Assembly: GCF_008831285.2 (NCBI RefSeq)
Contig: NC_045145.1
Location: 21,220,040-21,284,039, forward strand
Length of the DNA: 64,000 bases
DNA from: Nymphaea colorata
Lineage: Eukaryota; Streptophyta; Magnoliopsida; Nymphaeales; Nymphaeaceae
Direction of reading: 5' to 3'
Both the position numbers and the translations under genes were made by a program. This document shows, one piece after another, positions 59,343 to 64,000 of the stretch. Positions within the stretch are counted from its first letter, which is position 1; every line of letters begins with the position of its first letter. The notes beneath the pieces are model-generated. The model saw only the letters and a program-made list of their open reading frames with translations, was not told the DNA's origin and did no database searches.

Positions 59343-59702
59343 ATGGCGTCATTCGATCTTTCCTGCAACAGTCTGGTTATCTTGGTGAATGTGATGTTGG
59401 CGTTTGTGGAATTGCCTTCTCGTAAGATGAAATGGAATCAGGATTTAGAATCCCACCATTTGCTCACAATTTCTAGAAGTCGAGAAAGATCACCCTGTGC
59501 TGAAGACCTTCATCTTCTGTATGTCGGGATTCGCGAGGCTAACTTTTCTGTACCTTCAAATCCCCTTCTTCTGATGAAAATGGAAGTCCTGCGGAGATGT
59601 GAAGGAGTCGGCGGGAATCCCCTCCATAGCGAGATCTTTCATCTTCTGGAGAAAGATTATAAACCCCCCTGTATAAGTCTTTGTATTGTGAAAGGAAATT
59701 AA
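59343..59702 (+). CDS. Candidate ORF (119 aa) downstream of small-ORF gene 3
   Basis: The longest version of the co-duplicated downstream frame: starts MASFDLSCN, has ESHHLLTISRSRERS and EDLHLLYVGIREANF, ends CIVKGN. Copies downstream of genes 1 and 2 share the start but are cut short by indels. Either this copy preserves a gene lost elsewhere, or it is a chance open frame in a duplicated 3' region. No domain is recognised and no splice context is evident. Confidence 0.3.
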   Translation: MASFDLSCNSLVILVNVMLAFVELPSRKMKWNQDLESHHLLTISRSRERSPCAEDLHLLYVGIREANFSVPSNPLLLMKMEVLRRCEGVGGNPLHSEIFHLLEKDYKPPCISLCIVKGN

Positions 59703-60087
59703 AGAATTATACAGTTTTGTTCACACATCTTTCCTCCTTCAATTCATCTTCAAGTGTTTCTTGAAACTCGGAATTCATTAATTTCTTTGTTTTTTCTGCT
59801 GATGAACATAGATTGCTTTACATCACTCAACAGTAACTATAAATAAGATGAAACTCTTCTTTTGATTTATTACACCAATAAACGGCACATGGGTCGCCCG
59901 TATAAATGGTCGGAAAAGCCTGTCCCAGTGCCTCGTTCCAAGGCCTACAGATGTTTCGGCCTCTGTGAAGAGTTGAACCATGGTTGTCCATGTAACGAGC
60001 AAGAACCGACGCGGGCTCCCTTGATTCAGAGATAAACTCTGATATATGAATCAAAACTGAGCAATCAGATGTTGAATTCCATCGAAG

Positions 60088-60369
60088 ATGCTGTGTTTTT
60101 CTTTTGACGATGAGGAAAACCACGTGGTTTCCTTCACGTTTGTGATTAAACACACTACCGGAATATTGACTCTCGACGTAACACGCTTGGGTGCCCTTCA
60201 CTTTTTTGTCGATGAAACTTCAGATACTCAAACAAACAACGCCATGAGAAAGCTCGCGCAGCATTGGGACATGAGCCAAAGTTTCAACTTACACGATTCA
60301 CAGAACCACACCTCCCTCTTACTGCCTGATCACGCAGGTAGATGCATCTTACAGGTCAATCGGCAATAG
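60088..60369 (+). CDS. Candidate ORF (93 aa), low support
   Basis: Frame starting MLCFSFDDEENHVV, in sequence related to 55,570-55,730 and to the inverted-repeat arms. The related copies open with the same MLSFSFDDEE-type start but terminate after 40 or so residues. This copy carries extra sequence after position 60,140. No domain is recognised. A minus-strand frame of 124 codons (59,827-60,201) overlaps it, so coding strand and coding status are both uncertain. Confidence 0.2.
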   Translation: MLCFSFDDEENHVVSFTFVIKHTTGILTLDVTRLGALHFFVDETSDTQTNNAMRKLAQHWDMSQSFNLHDSQNHTSLLLPDHAGRCILQVNRQ

Positions 60370-60399
60370 TAAGATCGGAAAATGTTTTTTTTTTAAGAG

Positions 60400-60690
60400 A
60401 TTCATGAAACAGTGTGACATAGCACATAGTTTTATGAATTTGCACCGGCTTTATGTGGCAGATTCAAGATTGGGGTAGGTTTTTTGAGTCCGATTTGTTG
60501 CTCTAACACAACATATAGTTATATAATTTGGTGTAAGTTCTTCTAGTCAGATTCATGAAACACTATGACTCCGCATATAGTTATATAAATTTTAAAATCG
60601 GTTTTTTGAGTCAGATTCATTGTAACACGGCACATAATTATATAAATTTACCTCTAATTTATGCTGCAAATTCATGAAACAGTAACCCAC
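60400..60690. repeat. Degenerate tandem repeat, about four units of 70-90 bp
   Basis: Each unit resembles GATTCATGAAACA, then a TGTGACATAGCACATA-like word, then GTTATATAAATTT, and a GGTTTTTTGAGTC word. Starts are near 60,401, 60,463, 60,551 and 60,613. The units are diverged and have no coding role. Confidence 0.55.
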
Positions 60691-60699
60691 TTGACCAAG

Positions 60700-63455
60700 C
60701 AAGTGCTAAAATATATATTACTGGTTACCGCTCCCATGAAATTCAACCTTGTGATCCACATGGTGGGAGTGGATGATCCCTTGAATCTGCACAACAAAAA
60801 AGATGCACAAGGGCTGCGAGTCGTTTAAGAATTGGGCAGCCATGAAAATGCCACAATTTTCTGATCTAAAAAAGGCTATTTCAGTTCAGAGACACAGAAA
60901 TCCGCCATTAAAATCCACAATTTTTTGATCGATTTCAGATGGACAACATAGAAGTCCAAATACATGGTCAAATTTGATGACAACACAGATTATTTCAGGG
61001 GTACTGCAAATATTTGTAAGCTTTTATAGATTCCAAAGGACCCCTTTGGAATCTAGAGCATCAAATATCTGGTGATGGATTGAGTTGTATCTTCAAGCCT
61101 GCCAGACTTAAAATTTTGCTGAAACTATCAAACCAGTACTGAACATACGAAGATTGAAATCCGCCGGCCAATCTCTATCGTCAGATGGTTTTTTTTATAT
61201 TTTGTGATACTAAAAATTGTTTTAAATGATGCATTCCACGACAGTAGTTGATTGGCCACAGTTTTTATCCAATGAAACGCACCATTTGCGACGGTTTTTT
61301 GCCATCATAAAATTTTAAAAAACATCCTGCTATAAATGTAGACGGCTAATTTTTTTAACATACGAATATGTACATCATTGCTTTCGTCATGGGTCCAAAC
61401 GGTTTGGATTCAGATTGGATATCCGAATGACTCTAAACTTCTTTAGTCCAATCCGAAAAAATCATACCTGCTCAATAATTGGAGCCAGTACCACTTTTCT
61501 GCTCGACGTCATAATTTTTCCATCAAAAGTATTCCACTATGACTAAATTTCGATTGAGAAATTCAAGAGTGCCGCGGATACGGACTGGTTAATTCTGACC
61601 TATGCCCATGCTCATGTGTGTGTGTGTGCAGGCACACGCTTACGGATATCGACAGCTTTTTGCAATGATCAAATATATATATATATGTGTGTGTATCATG
61701 ATCTCACAAATAACGGGAAAAACATGTTGCTTGCACTATTTTATCTCTGCTCTCAGGGTCTTAGGCAGATTCGGACCTAGGTGGACACTGGTATACCCAT
61801 CAACAAGTGTCGTGCATCTACCGTTTGTAGCTTAAAAGAATAGTGTCCACAAGAATCAAATTAACGACCAATCTTTCACTTGCCCGCCAGTTGTGCTACG
61901 CCCCTCGAGCCCTTGATCAGGTTTCAGTGAGTTAACTAGGTGCCTGAGGGGATTTTATGGTTCAGATACCTTGCCCAGATCAGATCCAGCAAAGTCTGTC
62001 ACAGGAAAAACCATAACCGGATCACAAGCAGCAACAATATTGTTTTCTAAAACATCTACCTAGAGATTAAGGTGTGTCGATTTTAGCTGGAACTCATGCT
62101 AGAGCCAATTAAGCTTGAGTGAAGTTTGACAGTTCTTTTAATAACCAGTACCAGCAAATGTAAGCTAAATACTGGATCGGACCACTTTCGTTTCTCCAAA
62201 CCCAGATCCTGTGGAATCCACCAGTACCATGGATCGTATCATTTTTGACCCATGGGCCTTCAATTTTCTCATCCTCTCGCTCACATTATAGAGACCCACT
62301 TGTGGTGTCCATTTGCACACCTAAAAGGAACCATGGCACTTGAGCAAGGGAACAGACCCATGTGCATAACCATGGGAAACGTAGACCCACTTGTCTCCTT
62401 TAAGAGTCACCAACTGGGTTCGTTAAAGATAGTAGCCATCGAACCTAGACCAAGTAGCTCATGTCTACAACAATCAACCCGATCTTGTCTAGAAAAGTCC
62501 CCATGTGATGAGTCCCAATTACATGACCCCACATGTAGTTGTGAACCTCATGAGTCTAGTGAGCTCGATCACCTTTTGTTATTTATTTCTCTTATCAGTT
62601 AAGCAACAAGTGGGTGCGGTTGATGGACTAGGTCAGGCCTACTTTTGGTTTGATTAAAGCCCAACTCCTTGGTTTAGTGAGCCTTCTTCTTCGTGTTCTT
62701 AGATAGTGATATATCAAAGTGGGTTTTAGTAAGACATTTATTGGGCCAAGGTCACTTGCATTTAAGGCCGCTTTCTTTTCTTTGAGACCTCAGACGATTC
62801 CCAGTCCTCCAGATATTTAAAGAAAAGCTTCTTACGTTTGGGCTGTTAGGGCCATGTATAACATGGCATTTTCCCTTCAGAAAAAAATTAATTACTTCAC
62901 GTTGGACTAGCTTAAGGCATTTCATAAAGAGTTAACTTCATCCATCTTTCCAAGTTTTAATTTCTGGGTGAGTAGGAGTATTTTATTTTACCATACAAAA
63001 GAAAATTAAACCTTCCACTCAATTTTCCATCCTCTAAGATACATGGTCTGCTTTTCGTACCGCCTTCATCGTGTTTTAATTTGTACATCAATGGTCCCTC
63101 CTTTTTTAGCACAAAGAATTGATGTCTTGATATTTTAAAATGAAGACTGACTGCCTACTAGCCTCCACCCTATTCATTGCACCAACCTCCTTGAGATTAT
63201 CTTTTTAAGTTTTTTTTTTTTTTCTTTTGTTTGAGGGTGAATGGTTCATATCCATTGCCCCAAAAAAAAGGAACTGCATCTTCCTTGTGCTCATCACCCT
63301 CAAGGTCAAGAGTTTGTGTTGGGACCCTAGAAGATAAGTGCACTTGTAACAGTGATCACGAGATTTAAACATTTTTCTAAGTTTCAATTTAAGACAATTA
63401 ATTGCAGAGAGATTAGACCAGAACCACAACTTATTTGGTCTAATGATATCTAATG
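60700..63455. other. Intergenic, nothing gene-like supported
   Basis: Contains a short TG/TA microsatellite (about 61,615-61,695) and a region with AAACGCACCATTTGCGACGG at about 61,275 that could be MITE-derived. A 116-residue open frame at 62,252-62,602 has no recognisable domain, no introns and no promoter context I would trust. Confidence 0.4.
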
Positions 63456-63463
63456 TCTTTGAC

Positions 63464-63807
63464 TAAGGCTGGGTATCAAGCTGGGCCACCGGCAGGTACC
63501 CGGTACCGGGCCCGACTTGAGTCCCGGCCTAGACCCCAAAAAAATACACCAGGTCAACCCGATAATTTATTTAGCTGTGGGCCGGGTGGGCTCGATAATT
63601 TTTTTAATATTTATGTTATTAATTGTTATATAAAAATATAATATTTTATTACAATTAATTACATTTACATATTATTTATATTAATATATATATATATATA
63701 TACATATTAATTTAATCGAACCGAACTTGAGCTTGAGTTTTAATGGTCGGATCAAGCCTAGAATTGAACTAGTTTTGGGCAGCGAGCCTGCCCGATGCCC
63801 AAGCTTA
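63464..63807. mobile_element. hAT-like MITE with 8-bp target duplication
   Basis: 344 bp, starting TAAGGCTGGGTATCAAGC and ending CCCGATGCCCAAGCTTA (imperfect inverted complements). Flanks TCTTTGAC (63,456-63,463) and TCTTTAAC (63,808-63,815) match at 7 of 8 positions. AT-rich core with a TA run; no transposase. Confidence 0.8.
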
Positions 63808-63815
63808 TCTTTAAC

Positions 63816-64000
63816 ATTGGCTTGTTGCTTGTTGAATGGGAAGGAATTTCTAAGCGTCAACTTTTTATTGCTCTCCACATCTTTTTGTTGAGAGCAGTTA
63901 CTGTAGTTGTTCCACTACCCAGAAAACTGTTTCTCCCCATCCAGATACAGGGATGTGCACGTGAACCTCACGGGGCACTGTGGCCTGTGGAACTCAACAA
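63816..64000. other. Right edge of window, nothing recognised
   Basis: Short non-coding sequence after the hAT-like element. GGGATGTGCACGTGAACC near 63,951 could begin another element, but the window ends before this can be judged. Confidence 0.35.

Noticed and set aside
59827-60201. 124-residue minus-strand frame
   Set aside because: It overlaps a plus-strand frame of similar length, has no domain, and its relatives in the array are interrupted. Neither strand is convincing.
62252-62602. 116-residue open frame in the right intergenic region
   Set aside because: No domain, no splice signals, no promoter context and no second copy to test conservation.

Overview
This is nuclear DNA from a flowering plant. 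It is AT-rich, its genes are split by many short introns with plant-type splice sites, it carries small hAT-like and Tourist-like elements and TA/CT microsatellites, and its two recognisable gene families (a plant NUDX-type Nudix hydrolase and a 13-exon NRAMP transporter) are plant-like. I cannot name the species. No rRNA gene, convincing tRNA gene, bacterial operon or CRISPR array is visible.

Layout. (1) About 271-13,250 is a duplicated block (A1) of repeat-rich intergenic DNA plus Nudix gene copy 1 (8,412-11,703). (2) About 13,850-15,110 is an orphan Nudix upstream/leader unit with no coding exons behind it. (3) 15,261-20,405 is an NRAMP-type metal transporter gene with 13 clean exons, one single-base frameshift in exon 7, and DPGS in place of the DPGN signature. 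(4) 22,989-26,494 is Nudix copy 2, with an in-frame TAG at the end of exon 7. (5) About 27,016-39,430 is a second copy of the block (A2) with Nudix copy 3 (34,355-37,658). (6) 41,445-47,102 is Nudix copy 4, the most diverged, with a decayed Ty3/gypsy fragment in its first intron. (7) About 47,500-60,400 is an array of a different repeated unit. Three copies have a TATA box and a short ORF (84-85 aa, one membrane segment, no family I recognise) followed by about 1 kb of co-duplicated DNA; other copies are partial. Inside the array lies a near-perfect inverted repeat with arms of 425 and 433 bp around an 85-bp loop. (8) 60,400-64,000 is intergenic, with a degenerate tandem repeat and a hAT-like element at the right end.

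The four Nudix genes share the same eight-coding-exon structure, with identical sizes for exons 2-7, so they are tandem paralogues of the plant ADP-ribose/NADH pyrophosphatase group. Copies 1-3 use a GC-AG intron inside the Nudix box where copy 4 has GT-AG. Copies 1 and 3 came with the block duplication; copy 2 is separate and probably disabled. The NRAMP gene sits between Nudix units and has its own TATA box just downstream of the orphan Nudix leader.

The most interesting candidate for something undescribed is the 47.5-60.4 kb array: a small, apparently lineage-restricted membrane-peptide family interspersed with a young inverted repeat built from the same array's own sequence, an arrangement that could yield hairpin RNA acting on the paralogues. 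That function is inference. The repeat itself, its loop and its homologies can be read directly from the sequence.
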